This document shows positions 42,026 to 51,460 of a stretch of 64,000 nt of DNA, piece by piece. The DNA lies in assembly GCA_026394195.1 (NCBI GenBank), contig JAPKYS010000057.1, positions 41,263 through 105,262 on the forward strand, read 5' to 3'. The position numbers and the translations under genes were made by a program. The notes below the pieces were generated by a model. The model was not told the DNA's origin, did not search any database, and was given only the letters and a program-made list of their open reading frames with translations. Source of the stretch: a bacterium. Its GTDB lineage: Bacteria > Electryoneota > B3-LCP. Position 1 is the stretch's first letter, and the number at the start of each line of letters is the position of its first letter.

Positions 42026-43465
42026 TTACTTTCTCCTCCACCTTACCCCCTGAGGCGTATCCTGCAGGATAATCCCCATATCGTCGATTATTTTCCGAAT
42101 TTCATCCGACCGGGCGAAGTTCTTGGTTTTGCGCGCCTCATTGCGTTCGGCGATTAGACGATCGATGGCTTCCGCATCGATATCGGCTTCGGCGTCCGGT
42201 TCCATGACGCCTAACACCGTGTCCCAGCTTTTCAGCCTCTCTTCAACAGCCAGAGCATCTGCGGCTGTAACTTCACCGCTGGAGAGCAGTTTATTGACGT
42301 CCTTTACCAGGGAAAAGAGTACTCCCAGCGCTCCTGAGATATCCAGGTCGTTCGCCAGAGCATTCTTGAAAGCCATCTGAGATTCATCCAATAGATCGTT
42401 CACCGACCGGGAACGCTGATCACCGGCGACGCTGTACTCTTTAAATTCCGCCAGCTTGGTCCGCAACTCATCGATTCGATCCAATGCTCCCTTGGCGGCG
42501 TCGAAGCTGTCGGTTTTACTGGTGGCTGGATCGTAAACGAGATTCAGGGGTTGCCGGTAGTGTGCCGAGAGCAGAAAGTAGCGCACTGCTCGAGGTGAAA
42601 TACCTGCATCCTTTATGTCTCGCAGAGTGAAGAAATTGTTCAGGGATTTCGACATCTTCTCCCCGTTGACCACAAGATGGGCGCAATGCAGCCAGTAATT
42701 GACGAAGCGGTCGCCATATCCGCAGACCGACTGTGCGATCTCGTTTTCGTGGTGTGGGAAAATATTATCCATGCCTCCGGTGTGAATGTCGAAATGTGTC
42801 CCCAGATATTTCGTTGACATGGCAGAGCATTCGATGTGCCAGCCCGGTCTGCCCTTGCCCAGAGACGTTTCCCAGAAGACGTCACCATCCTCGGGCGTCC
42901 AGTTCTTCCAGAGTGCAAAATCGCGGACGTCTTCTTTTTCGTATTCATCCAGGTCGACCCGGAGCCCTGCTCGCAAGCCTTCTGCTTTCACATTGGCTAA
43001 ACGACCGTATTGGGGGAAAGAGCTGATGCGAAAATAGAGAGATCCTTCCACTTCATAGGTGTGGCCCTTCTCGATCAGCTTTTGAATTAATTCAACCATC
43101 TCGGGGATATGGTCGGTCGCAGCCGGATATTTTTCGGCTCGTTCGATGCGCAGACCATCCAGATCTTTGAAAAAAGCCTCTTTGTATGTCCGGGTATATT
43201 CTGCGAGGGAAATGCCCTTTTCACGGCTCTTGCGGATGGTTTTATCGTCGACGTCGGTGAGATTCATGACCTGGAGGACGCGGTAACCGAAGAATTTCAG
43301 GGTTCGCCGCAGCACGTCCTCGAACACATAGGCGCGGAAATTTCCCAGATGGGCATAGTCGTGTACCGTGGGTCCACAGGTGTAGAGGCGCACCTGACCG
43401 GGTTCAACCGGACGGAACTCCTCCTTGCGGTGATTCAGGGTATTGTAGAATCGCAAAGGGTCCAT
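42026..43465 (-). CDS. cysS: Cysteinyl-tRNA synthetase
   Basis: A 479-residue CysRS. YTCGPTVHDYAHLGNFRAYV carries the zinc Cys and HIGH-type motif; GWHIECSAMSTKYLG and IFPHHENEIAQS supply the remaining zinc ligands (Cys, His, Glu); VNGEKMSKSLNNF is the KMSKS motif. The C-terminal helical domain is complete. It charges tRNA-Cys. Confidence 0.97.
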   Translation of the reverse strand: MDPLRFYNTLNHRKEEFRPVEPGQVRLYTCGPTVHDYAHLGNFRAYVFEDVLRRTLKFFGYRVLQVMNLTDVDDKTIRKSREKGISLAEYTRTYKEAFFKDLDGLRIERAEKYPAATDHIPEMVELIQKLIEKGHTYEVEGSLYFRISSFPQYGRLANVKAEGLRAGLRVDLDEYEKEDVRDFALWKNWTPEDGDVFWETSLGKGRPGWHIECSAMSTKYLGTHFDIHTGGMDNIFPHHENEIAQSVCGYGDRFVNYWLHCAHLVVNGEKMSKSLNNFFTLRDIKDAGISPRAVRYFLLSAHYRQPLNLVYDPATSKTDSFDAAKGALDRIDELRTKLAEFKEYSVAGDQRSRSVNDLLDESQMAFKNALANDLDISGALGVLFSLVKDVNKLLSSGEVTAADALAVEERLKSWDTVLGVMEPDAEADIDAEAIDRLIAERNEARKTKNFARSDEIRKIIDDMGIILQDTPQGVRWRRK

Positions 43466-43471
43466 AGATGT

Positions 43472-44116
43472 TCAGTTTTCTCTGGAGTTCCGGCTGCTGC
43501 CCTGAGCGCGGCTGGTGTCGAGTATTCTGGAGCTATAGACGCCGCGACGCTCCACATAAGACAGGTAAAATACCCGCGCATAAGACGCCGTGGATACAAT
43601 CGTGAAAGTGAAAGCCAACCAGAGCAGAACATGATAATGCATCCAGGAAAGCGCCAAGTTGGAAGGCTCCAGGTTAAGGACGTATGAAATGATCATCAAA
43701 GCCAACACGCAGGAGGTGCTTTTCCCCCAAATGTTCGATGTGACCACGCGGGCAGTCCGATAGTAGATGAGATAACCACAGATCAGAATGGCTGTATCTC
43801 GTATCACCAATGCGATCAGCAGCCAGATAGGGATGGGATTATCTCTTAGCGGTGAAGACAAAATCAGGCATACACCAATGATGCAGATTTTATCGGCGAC
43901 GGGATCTAAGGTCTTCCCCAGGTCACTGACCTGATTCAATTTACGGGCTAAGAAACCGTCGAGATAATCAGTAATAATCGCCAGCAGCATGAAGAACAAA
44001 CCCCAGAGGTTACCTCGAGCAGTATTTGCGCTTAGCGCCATCGCGATGGGAATAAGCAGCGGCACGCGCGCCAGGCTCAAGAGGTTCGAAGGAGTAAGGA
44101 ATTTTCCCTTGAACAT
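43472..44116 (-). CDS. CDP-alcohol phosphatidyltransferase
   Basis: A 214-residue membrane enzyme with the family motif D-G-x2-A-R-x8-G-x3-D-x3-D in ITDYLDGFLARKLNQVSDLG and KTLDPVADK. About five further hydrophobic helices follow. It joins a CDP-activated lipid to an alcohol such as glycerol-3-phosphate (PgsA-like); the alcohol is not predictable. The ATG at 44116 has GAGG six bases upstream and is preferred to the TTG at 44128. It follows the geranylgeranyl-reductase-like gene by 13 bases, which ties it to isoprenoid lipid genes. Confidence 0.9.
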   Translation of the reverse strand: MFKGKFLTPSNLLSLARVPLLIPIAMALSANTARGNLWGLFFMLLAIITDYLDGFLARKLNQVSDLGKTLDPVADKICIIGVCLILSSPLRDNPIPIWLLIALVIRDTAILICGYLIYYRTARVVTSNIWGKSTSCVLALMIISYVLNLEPSNLALSWMHYHVLLWLAFTFTIVSTASYARVFYLSYVERRGVYSSRILDTSRAQGSSRNSREN

Positions 44117-44129
44117 TATCAGCCTCAAT

Positions 44130-45305
44130 CTAAGATAGAAAGGAACGCATTATGTCTATCAGGATTCCTGGTTCGTGTGACAGAGTCGTAGTGAATACAT
44201 CCAGCATAGTACGCTTTTCCGGTGGAAGATCGGCTAAAATATGAGCTGCCTTATTCAGTGTTTCATCCTTAATGTGGTGGACGGCTTCCTTGAGGCGATA
44301 TGAGTTGCGCTGGTGGTTGCCCCAGTTGGCATCGTACTCTTTTGTATAAACGGCTAAATCGGCTTCAGACCAACCACCCTGTTTGACACAGCGAGCGGCT
44401 ACTTCTCCGCATAGTTTTCCTGCAGCGATGGCATTGGAAATGCCGCCGCCTGTGAGCGGATTGGTATGCGCCGCGGCATCGCCGACCAGCATCACGCCCG
44501 GACCGTGAATCTTCTTGAGCGGTTTCGCTGCCGGCACACCGCCGGCGACGCATGCCAGGATGGAGGCATTGGGAAAATTCTTTTCCAGAAAGCGGTCCAG
44601 ATAGTCTTTGGCATTGAGGCCGTCTGATCGGTCGGCAGCAATACCCAATCCGACATTCGCGACGTCCGCGCCCTTCGGAAATACCCAGGCATACCCACCG
44701 GGAGCCACGTCGTGACCGAAATAACAGTGAATACAATTAGTTTCGAGTGATACGCCGCCAAGCATAACCTGGTAGCAGCTTTCAAAGTCCTTCAGAGCGA
44801 AATTAGTGCGCATCCCAGCCCAGCGCCCCACCCGGCTCTCAACCCCGTCAGCGCCCACCACGATTTTAGCCGCGATCTCCTTTTCGCCATCCGGAAATCT
44901 GACTTTCACTCCGCAGACCTGGTCTGCTCTGAGGATCAGTCCGCAGACATAGGCTCGGGTGAGGACTGTCGCTCCGGCTTGAGCTGCCTTCCTTCCCAAC
45001 TCCTGATCAAAAATGCGCCGATTGAGAATGTAACCGAGGTTGTCGGTCATTACGTCGAAGGTAATACCGTTCGGCGAAGTAAAGCGGACGCCGCTAAGTT
45101 GATGAGCGATCCAACTCGGGTTAAGTTCGACATAGGACGCCAACGTCTTGGCGCCGACGGCTTCGGCGCAGCGTACTGGTAACCCGATATCGCGGTCTTT
45201 CTCAAGTAGTAGTACGGATGCGCCGCCTTCCGCGGCATACCGCGCCGTCATACTCCCCGCCGGACCTGCACCGACGATGATAACGTCATAGGCATCCCGA
45301 ATCAT
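44130..45305 (-). CDS. Geranylgeranyl reductase-family flavoprotein
   Basis: A 391-residue FAD enzyme. N-terminal YDVIIVGAGPAGSMTARYAA binds ADP; CAEAVGAKTL, the C-terminal VMLVGDAAAHTNPLTGGGIS and a hydrophobic substrate domain match the geranylgeranyl reductase family, which saturates isoprenoid chains of chlorophyll, quinones or archaeal-type lipids. The ATG at 45305 overlaps the ferredoxin stop (ATGA). A dedicated ferredoxin upstream fits a ferredoxin-dependent reductase. A UbiA prenyltransferase precedes and a CDP-alcohol transferase follows. Confidence 0.9.
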   Translation of the reverse strand: MIRDAYDVIIVGAGPAGSMTARYAAEGGASVLLLEKDRDIGLPVRCAEAVGAKTLASYVELNPSWIAHQLSGVRFTSPNGITFDVMTDNLGYILNRRIFDQELGRKAAQAGATVLTRAYVCGLILRADQVCGVKVRFPDGEKEIAAKIVVGADGVESRVGRWAGMRTNFALKDFESCYQVMLGGVSLETNCIHCYFGHDVAPGGYAWVFPKGADVANVGLGIAADRSDGLNAKDYLDRFLEKNFPNASILACVAGGVPAAKPLKKIHGPGVMLVGDAAAHTNPLTGGGISNAIAAGKLCGEVAARCVKQGGWSEADLAVYTKEYDANWGNHQRNSYRLKEAVHHIKDETLNKAAHILADLPPEKRTMLDVFTTTLSHEPGILIDIMRSFLS

Positions 45306-45520
45306 GCCGCTACTCCCACCAGCGCCCCCACCGGACAGGCTTGTGGACAATTCCCGCAGAGGGTACAGGCTCCATAATCTACAGTGAGTTTGGCTGCCTC
45401 CAATTCGATGCAGTCAACCGGACAGACCGCCACGCAACAGCCGCAATAATCGCAGCGTTCCGGCAGGAAGCGAAGCTCGTGGATTTTACCGCGTTCGGAT
45501 TTGCTTTTAAAGGGGTTCAT
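45302..45520 (-). CDS. 2[4Fe-4S] ferredoxin
   Basis: A 72-residue ferredoxin with two cluster motifs, CDYCGCCVAVCPVDC and CTLCGNCPQACP. The N-terminal 20 residues are basic. Its ATG overlaps the UbiA stop, and its stop overlaps the flavoprotein start, so its job is very probably to feed electrons to the geranylgeranyl-reductase-like enzyme. Confidence 0.94.
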   Translation of the reverse strand: MNPFKSKSERGKIHELRFLPERCDYCGCCVAVCPVDCIELEAAKLTVDYGACTLCGNCPQACPVGALVGVAA

Positions 45521-46527
45521 AAGCCTTTAACGGCGCTAACTTTACCGGTGTGTATATTGAACACTCGTTTTTCTGGATCGGCTTCAGCTCTCGGTTTGAA
45601 GCTAGGATAATCAAGTCCCAGACGAGTTCGATGATACCAGCGCGAAAAAGGATAATAAAAAGCCATGATAGCCAGAAACGGCAGCCAGGTGATGCCTATG
45701 GCTACAGCCAGAGAAAATATGGCTATTTTAATGGCAAGTTCAGCGGCAGCCGCGCTTTGAACCAGGGAAAAGCGCACGAAGAAGGGCAAAGAAAGCAGAG
45801 CGGCGGCGAAAAGATAGAAATCCACCAGGTACAATGAAAGCAGGGCGCTAACGATAACCAGCCCCACCGCCCAGCCTCCCGTTTTCCTGACTCCGTAAAC
45901 CGCGGCAAAAGTGCGCACTCCAGCTTTGATATCGCCCTTTAAATCCGGGATGGAGGTCAGCAGAGAGACGGCTGCGCCGGCGAAAGCATAGGGCAGTCCG
46001 TAAGCTAATGCGGGCAGCCAGGCGACGTCAGCGCAGCGTGCGCCGATCAGATAACCATTCCAGATGCCAATGGCACAACTCAGCACACCCCATACCGGTC
46101 TGGCTTTCAATCGGAAGGGGGGGAAGTTGTACAATATCCCCGCGTTGACGAAGAAAAGCGCCAGGAGCGCAGATATTTCTGGTCCTACCCACACACAGCC
46201 GATAACTACCAGGCCTACAAGTATAAAAAATTCGACTCTGACCATCCGCAAGGTGATTTTTTCAGCCCAAAGTGGGAGGAGTTTACGATTGGCGTGGTCT
46301 TCCTTGCGATCGGTCACCTGGTTTAGTAGGAAGGAAGCGCCCAGCGCTGCCGCCAGCCAGATGATGTACCACGCCGTGCCGGTTCCCTGCCCTCGCGCAA
46401 ACCCAGCCAGGAAAAAGGTCCACGACGGGAAAAACAGCGTCGGTCTCAAGATGAACAAGGGATCAAACCATACGGGCTTGATAACGGACACGGTGTTCTT
46501 TCGGGGTTGATTCTCGCTGGTTGCCAA
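45517..46527 (-). CDS. UbiA-family prenyltransferase
   Basis: A 336-residue membrane protein with about nine hydrophobic helices. The first aspartate-rich site is LLNQVTDRKEDHANRK (NxxxDxxxD) and the second is SLLTSIPDLKGDIKAG (DxxxD), the two Mg-diphosphate sites of UbiA enzymes. It transfers a prenyl chain to an aromatic or glycerol-phosphate acceptor. The acceptor is undetermined: MenA, UbiA, chlorophyll synthase and digeranylgeranylglyceryl-phosphate synthase all belong here. It begins the cluster with ferredoxin, reductase and CDP-alcohol transferase. Confidence 0.92.
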   Translation of the reverse strand: MATSENQPRKNTVSVIKPVWFDPLFILRPTLFFPSWTFFLAGFARGQGTGTAWYIIWLAAALGASFLLNQVTDRKEDHANRKLLPLWAEKITLRMVRVEFFILVGLVVIGCVWVGPEISALLALFFVNAGILYNFPPFRLKARPVWGVLSCAIGIWNGYLIGARCADVAWLPALAYGLPYAFAGAAVSLLTSIPDLKGDIKAGVRTFAAVYGVRKTGGWAVGLVIVSALLSLYLVDFYLFAAALLSLPFFVRFSLVQSAAAAELAIKIAIFSLAVAIGITWLPFLAIMAFYYPFSRWYHRTRLGLDYPSFKPRAEADPEKRVFNIHTGKVSAVKGL

Positions 46528-46546
46528 AAATTATAATAAGAATGGC

Positions 46547-48001
46547 TTATCCGTGCGAATGTCCACCATTGCCAAAATCGAACTCTAACACTCGAGTCGA
46601 ATGTTCATGCAGGTGCTTGCTGTAGGCTTCTTCGACCTCCACCGGGTAATCCCCGGTGAAGCAGCAAGTGCAGTAGCCGCAGCGCCCAATCGGCACCGCC
46701 CGCAGCATCCCCTCGACCGAAAGGTAGCCCAGCGAATCCACATCCATGTAATCACGGATTTCCTGGACGCTGAGATTCGCGGCAATCAATTCTTCCCGTG
46801 TTGGGAAGTCCATTCCAAAGAAACAGGGATATTGGATCGGGGGGGAGGTGATACGCAAATGAACCTCGGCAGCTCCAGCTTTGCGGATGAGCCGGGTCAA
46901 TTTCCGCAGCGTGTTTCCCCGCACGATTGAATCATCGACCACCACGACCCGCCTCCCCCGCAGCACGCCTCCCACGGCGTTGAATTTGATGCGGACATTG
47001 AAATCCCGCATGGCAGGTGAAGGATGGATAAAGGTTCGCCCGATATAGTGGTTGCGTATTAATCCCAGTTCGTAGGGGAGACCGGCTTGCCGGGCATAGC
47101 CCAGAGCTGCTGTGTTTGAAGAGTCCGGCACCGCGATGACGATATCGCCACTGGGCGTGGTATGTTCTTCCGCCAGCACCTTGCCAAGCTTCCGGCGGGT
47201 TTTATCCACGTACTCGCCGAAGATCCGGCTGTCGGGTCTCGAAAAGTAGATGAATTCAAAAATACACTGAGTGACTCGATCGGCGGGCGGCAGGAAATAA
47301 CTCTTGAATCCGGAAGCATCCACGGCGATAATTTCGCCCGGTTCGACGTCGCGAATGTACTCAGCTCCAATTAGATCAAAAGCGCAGGATTCACTGGCAA
47401 AGACCACCGAACCATCGAGGCTGCCCATACACAAGGGGCGGAAACCATGAGGATCACGCGCCGCAAATATCTTATCTCTTGCCAGGCAGACCAGCGAATA
47501 GGCGCCGGTCACCTGGTTCAGAGCGTCCTTCAGTTGCAGAACGAGCTCTTTTTCTCGGGAGCGTGCCACCAGATGCAAGATCACTTCGCTATCGGTGGTG
47601 CTGCCGAAGATACTCCCGTCACGCTCCAACTGCGTTCGCAAAGTTCGGGAGTTGACCAGGTTACCGTTGTGAGCAATCGCCAGCGGGCCACCGTGAAAGT
47701 TGATCGCCAGAGGCTGAGCGTTGGCTAACAGAGTCGAGCCAGTGGTGGAGTAACGATTATGACCGACAGCCAGATGACCTTTAAGATTTTGTAGATTGCG
47801 CGAATCTGAAAAGACGTCGGCAACCAATCCCAGGCCAACGTGGCGATAAACGTTCCTCCCATCGGAACTGACGATACCCGCGGATTCCTGCCCACGATGC
47901 TGCAGGGAGTAAAGTCCCAGGTATGTCAATTCTGCGGCGTGCGGATTTCCGAAGATACCGAAAACACCGCAAAAATCTTTTATCCCACTGAGTCGGCTCA
48001 T
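46547..48001 (-). CDS. purF: Amidophosphoribosyltransferase
   Basis: A 484-residue PurF, first step of purine synthesis. The nucleophile Cys lies in KDFCGVFGIFGNPHA after a 10-residue propeptide (start ATG at 48001 chosen for this; the longer frame reaches 48070). The PRPP-binding motif is RRVVVVDDSIVRGNTLRKLT. Cys in QYPCFFGMDF and CGYCTCCFTGDYPVE fit the Bacillus-type enzyme that carries a [4Fe-4S] cluster. A GGGGGAT stretch lies just before the start. Confidence 0.96.
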   Translation of the reverse strand: MSRLSGIKDFCGVFGIFGNPHAAELTYLGLYSLQHRGQESAGIVSSDGRNVYRHVGLGLVADVFSDSRNLQNLKGHLAVGHNRYSTTGSTLLANAQPLAINFHGGPLAIAHNGNLVNSRTLRTQLERDGSIFGSTTDSEVILHLVARSREKELVLQLKDALNQVTGAYSLVCLARDKIFAARDPHGFRPLCMGSLDGSVVFASESCAFDLIGAEYIRDVEPGEIIAVDASGFKSYFLPPADRVTQCIFEFIYFSRPDSRIFGEYVDKTRRKLGKVLAEEHTTPSGDIVIAVPDSSNTAALGYARQAGLPYELGLIRNHYIGRTFIHPSPAMRDFNVRIKFNAVGGVLRGRRVVVVDDSIVRGNTLRKLTRLIRKAGAAEVHLRITSPPIQYPCFFGMDFPTREELIAANLSVQEIRDYMDVDSLGYLSVEGMLRAVPIGRCGYCTCCFTGDYPVEVEEAYSKHLHEHSTRVLEFDFGNGGHSHG

Positions 48002-48108
48002 ATCCCCCGTCAGTAAGCGATTACTTCGCCATACTTTCTCACCGAAACTATTATATAGAATAAATAGCAAAAAAACAACAGAAATTTCGTGAAACTGAGC
48101 GTTTTGGG

Positions 48109-49167
48109 TTACGCGGCTTCAATCACTATCGGGTTGGAATAAATAAATGCTCGCCGCCCCTTGCGAACTTCAATCCGGTAAACGCCGGGCCCTTCGCTCA
48201 GACATTTGAATGCGTCGTCACGGCAGCGACCTACAGGCTTGCTGTCCTTCAGCAAAATCGCCTGTGTCGCTTCCGCCGGCAGTTTGACCTCAAATCGCAC
48301 CTGTGAACCCGCCGGTAAACGATCCCCCATTTGATAAACCGCCGGACCGTTCTTTTCATCCTCAGCCCAAAATCGAAAACCCCTCGCGTCGCCGACATAG
48401 CGATTGGAAACGAAGACTCGCCCGGATCGAAGAGCGGTAAATAGCTGCCTAAGAGCGGAAGCGCCGTCGTTCTTATCCGGAGGTTCTTCCAGCAGCACGT
48501 GCGATTGAATGGAACGAAACTGCACCTTGTAAGGGAAGATGACCACACTGAGATTACGCCAGATAGGGTAGTGATGCGCATGCACGTCGACGCCACCCGT
48601 ACCGACGACTCGTCGACCGGCGTTCAACTGATCCCATTTTTCCAGCGTCCACTGCGTCGGCGCCGTTACTGAACGGCGAGGATTCAGGTAAAGCCAGAAT
48701 TTGTTGTGCTGAGTGAGTTTCTCCATCCACTCGGAAAGCGCATTCCAGATCTCCATGGCTTGAAAATCATTCGATTCCCAGGCAGTCCAGGGGTAAGGTG
48801 GAAATTCCTTGAGGCGATTGCGTCTCTCATCCGGATGCGCCACCACCGCCCATCCTCCGGCTGCGACGACACGGCGGGTGTACTCGACCGGATCCAGACC
48901 GTTGCACACCTCATCATCGATCTGAAATGCCAGCAAATGATTATGAAGATCACGGTCGTTTATCTCGTATCCAATTCCGACCAGCATCCCGTTGTGGAAT
49001 CCCTCGCGTCCCATACGTTTAGGTTCCAGCGTGTTGTGATCCGAGAACAGCAGGAACTCGAGACCCACTTCCGAAGCCTGGCGGATCACGTCGGCGTAAT
49101 GTCCCGTTCCATCCGAAAAAGTGGTATGAATGTGAATGGCTCCGACCAGTTCGTGCAGTTCTTTCAT
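48109..49167 (-). CDS. PHP-domain metal-dependent phosphoesterase
   Basis: A 352-residue protein. The PHP motifs are clear: GAIHIHTTFSDGTGHYADVI, LLFSDHNTLEP, WAVVAHPDERR and a late TGGVDVHAH, which give four clusters of His/Asp metal ligands. Residues 240-352 are a beta-rich C-terminal extension typical of exo- or membrane-linked PHP proteins. It hydrolyses a phosphoester of unknown nature (YciV/histidinol-phosphatase-like relatives). No signal peptide. Confidence 0.9.
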   Translation of the reverse strand: MKELHELVGAIHIHTTFSDGTGHYADVIRQASEVGLEFLLFSDHNTLEPKRMGREGFHNGMLVGIGYEINDRDLHNHLLAFQIDDEVCNGLDPVEYTRRVVAAGGWAVVAHPDERRNRLKEFPPYPWTAWESNDFQAMEIWNALSEWMEKLTQHNKFWLYLNPRRSVTAPTQWTLEKWDQLNAGRRVVGTGGVDVHAHHYPIWRNLSVVIFPYKVQFRSIQSHVLLEEPPDKNDGASALRQLFTALRSGRVFVSNRYVGDARGFRFWAEDEKNGPAVYQMGDRLPAGSQVRFEVKLPAEATQAILLKDSKPVGRCRDDAFKCLSEGPGVYRIEVRKGRRAFIYSNPIVIEAA

Positions 49168-49176
49168 CCAGTCATC

Positions 49177-49617
49177 CTATATGGACTTTGCCAGGAGAAT
49201 ACCGCAGGCCGTGCCTAAAAGATCGGCCGTCAGGTCTTTCCAACTGGCTTGATGTGTTTTCGGGTGGCGCAGATCATAGATCTCTTTGGCAATACCCAGA
49301 CCGAATGTCACCCCAAAGCATGATACGGTTGATTGATCTTCATTGTTGCGAGTCGCTTTCAGGGTTGCCAGAGCGCCCCCCGCCAACCAGAAGGAAACGA
49401 GAAAATGCTCAGCTTTATCAGCGCCGATCCAACTATCCGGCTGCCTGGAGACCCATGAGCTTCGATCAATTCCGGTGGAGTCTCTATGAACACCGAAGTC
49501 GATCCGGGAAAGAAATCGAGGTTGCCCTCCGAAGAATCGTTCGTGTTGGAATGATTGGGCAGCCAGCAATGCAGGTAGCAGCAGGCAGATAAAAACTACG
49601 GAAATGAAGATGCGCAT
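49177..49617 (-). CDS. DUF2279-like exported protein
   Basis: A 146-residue protein with a signal peptide (LLPALLAAQS). The core DKAEHFLVSFWLAGGALATL, GLGIAKEIYDLRHPKTHQAS and WKDLTADLLGTACG is the DUF2279/YfiM-like pattern (conserved Asp-Lys-x-x-His and Lys-Glu-x-x-Asp). Function unknown; probably membrane-associated. It lies nine bases from the PHP gene. Confidence 0.8.
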   Translation of the reverse strand: MRIFISVVFICLLLPALLAAQSFQHERFFGGQPRFLSRIDFGVHRDSTGIDRSSWVSRQPDSWIGADKAEHFLVSFWLAGGALATLKATRNNEDQSTVSCFGVTFGLGIAKEIYDLRHPKTHQASWKDLTADLLGTACGILLAKSI

Positions 49618-49621
49618 GAGA

Positions 49622-50170
49622 TTAAAACCCTAGATCAACTGAAACCGCTACCATCCCCTGCAGCCCCAATTCAATGAATTGCTCCAGAGTCAGGTTAAGT
49701 TCGGAACAGGCGCCGATCTGGGTGCGATCTGCTCCGGCAGCGAAACGCTTCTCCTTGTAGCGCCGCAGGACGTAATCGACGTCCAAGGCTGCAAGCTGCT
49801 TCTGCGGGTGCATCAATACGCCCGCTATGATCAGTCCGGTCAGCGGATCAACCGCATAAAGAGCCTTATCCATCCGGGATTTGCGGGGAACGTGCCCCGG
49901 ATGAGCTTTGATGGCATAGAGCACCTCCTCAGGGAGGTCTTTTCCCTGCAATAATTCCACGGTGCGGAAGCCGTGACGGTCAAACGCCTCGACCGTTTCG
50001 GTGTAATCCAGATCATGCAGCAATCCCGCCAACGCCCAGATTTCTTCGTTCTCGCCGAAATGTCGGGCTAATCTGCTCATGACCCCCTCCACCGCAATCA
50101 TGTGTTTGACCAGGTTGCGGTTGGATACATTCTGTTTGACCAAAGCCAGCGCTTCTTGCCGAGTCAGCAT
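49622..50170 (-). CDS. HD-domain phosphohydrolase
   Basis: A 182-residue HDIG/HD superfamily protein: LVKHMIAVEGVMSRLARHFG (first His), LAGLLHDLDYTETV (HD), VLYAIKAHPGH and ALYAVDPLTGLIIAG. It matches a family of uncharacterised bacterial HD hydrolases of this size. Nucleotide or cyclic nucleotide substrates are typical of the fold. Confidence 0.9.
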   Translation of the reverse strand: MLTRQEALALVKQNVSNRNLVKHMIAVEGVMSRLARHFGENEEIWALAGLLHDLDYTETVEAFDRHGFRTVELLQGKDLPEEVLYAIKAHPGHVPRKSRMDKALYAVDPLTGLIIAGVLMHPQKQLAALDVDYVLRRYKEKRFAAGADRTQIGACSELNLTLEQFIELGLQGMVAVSVDLGF

Positions 50171-50193
50171 GGTAGCTCGCCGTGTTATGGCAT

Positions 50194-50955
50194 TTATAGT
50201 TGCAGCCTGATTCGCAATCCCACTCCCCGGTTTTCGGGAAAACAGACCGGCGCAATTGAGAGGTCGTCCGATACGTCAAAGGTCCGCAAGTGGCAATCCA
50301 CGAAAGCGTCAGCCGCGCTGTAAATCAGCGCGCCGACGGACCACCAGATCAGGCGGTTACGATCATCCTTATAAAACTGAGCATCGACCGGCTGCTCCTG
50401 CCCGAGATAAAAGAGGTATGTTTGATGTTGATAATAAGCGGAGTACGCCAATCCAGTCTGCAGAGCGAAGATAGCCATGGCCTTCCCATGCTTTCCATTG
50501 GCGATCTGGCCCCAACCCGGATAAGCGATGGAAAGCAACGCAGCCACCGTCGGATTGGTCACTCGCTTCTCCGTGGTCGTGTAATAGCTGTCCAAGCCGC
50601 TGAAAAGCGCTTCCAGACCATACCATCCAGCCAGTCCGAAGGCGACGTCTTTATCGAAGATTTTCCCCGCCTGATCCCAATCCGGGCGCGAGTACTGACT
50701 CTGCCAATACCCAAACGCCGACCCTGCCAGAGCCGCGCCTCCGGCGAAGTGCGCCGCGCCCAACAACCAGTCTCCATGGCTTGCCTGTCCCCATCCGGGC
50801 ACGAGGAGGGATTGCAGGACGGGCAGCAGGGGGTTTGGATGAAGTTCAACTCGGAGGCTATCCTGCCCCCAGACCGGAGCAACTAGCGCCAGGCTGAGTG
50901 AAATCAGAATGGAGATCAGTCCATTCCGGACGGTGCGCATATGATTTTGCGGCAT
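50194..50955 (-). CDS. DUF5683 family exported protein
   Basis: A protein of about 253 residues with a signal peptide (LALVAPVWGQ). The DUF5683 pattern is visible: SLLVPGWGQASHGDWLLGAA, a second copy SIAYPGWGQIANGKHGKAMA and several hydrophobic helices between. 'Pro-Gly-x-Gly-Gln' repeats are a hallmark of this family, which is common in Bacteroidetes and relatives. Function unknown, probably outer membrane. The start could be 50955 or 50940; no ribosome-binding site distinguishes them. Confidence 0.8.
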   Translation of the reverse strand: MPQNHMRTVRNGLISILISLSLALVAPVWGQDSLRVELHPNPLLPVLQSLLVPGWGQASHGDWLLGAAHFAGGAALAGSAFGYWQSQYSRPDWDQAGKIFDKDVAFGLAGWYGLEALFSGLDSYYTTTEKRVTNPTVAALLSIAYPGWGQIANGKHGKAMAIFALQTGLAYSAYYQHQTYLFYLGQEQPVDAQFYKDDRNRLIWWSVGALIYSAADAFVDCHLRTFDVSDDLSIAPVCFPENRGVGLRIRLQL

Positions 50956-50971
50956 TACTATCGGTTGGAGT

Positions 50972-51355
50972 TTACCCTGCCAGCGCAATGGCTTCGATTT
51001 CAACCAGCGCGCCCTTGGGGACTTTCGCTACCTCAACGGCTGATCTTGCAGGAGGTGAAGCTCCGAAATATTCGGCATAAACTGCATTCATACCAGCGAA
51101 ATCGCTCATGTTTTGCAGAAACACCGTCACCTTCACGACCCTTTGCAAAGATGATCCGGCTGCTTCAAGGATGGCTTTCAGGTTCTTGATGGCCAGGTGC
51201 GTCTGCTCAGTGATATCTTTCCCCAAAATCTCACCGCTTTGGGGATCCATGGGAAGCTGCCCGGCGGTGAAAACAAAAGAGCCACCGGCGACGATGCCCT
51301 GGCTGTACGGACCGATGGCAGCGGGAGCATTGGAGGTCGAAATGATCTGGCGCAT
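50972..51355 (-). CDS. ridA: RidA family reactive-intermediate deaminase
   Basis: A 127-residue RidA/YjgF protein: [48 protein letters not shown] and [20 protein letters not shown] with the conserved Arg that binds the carboxylate. It hydrolyses reactive enamine/imine intermediates from PLP enzymes. The ATG at 51355 (MRQIIST) matches the family start better than 51391. Confidence 0.94.
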   Translation of the reverse strand: MRQIISTSNAPAAIGPYSQGIVAGGSFVFTAGQLPMDPQSGEILGKDITEQTHLAIKNLKAILEAAGSSLQRVVKVTVFLQNMSDFAGMNAVYAEYFGASPPARSAVEVAKVPKGALVEIEAIALAG

Positions 51356-51460
51356 TAGGCTCCTGAGATTGGATTCTGGAGAACTCCACAACTATGCTTT
51401 GGTGTAGAGGCACAGCGTGCTGTGCCCTGTAATCTAATTTCCACCGCTTTGCACGCCTGA

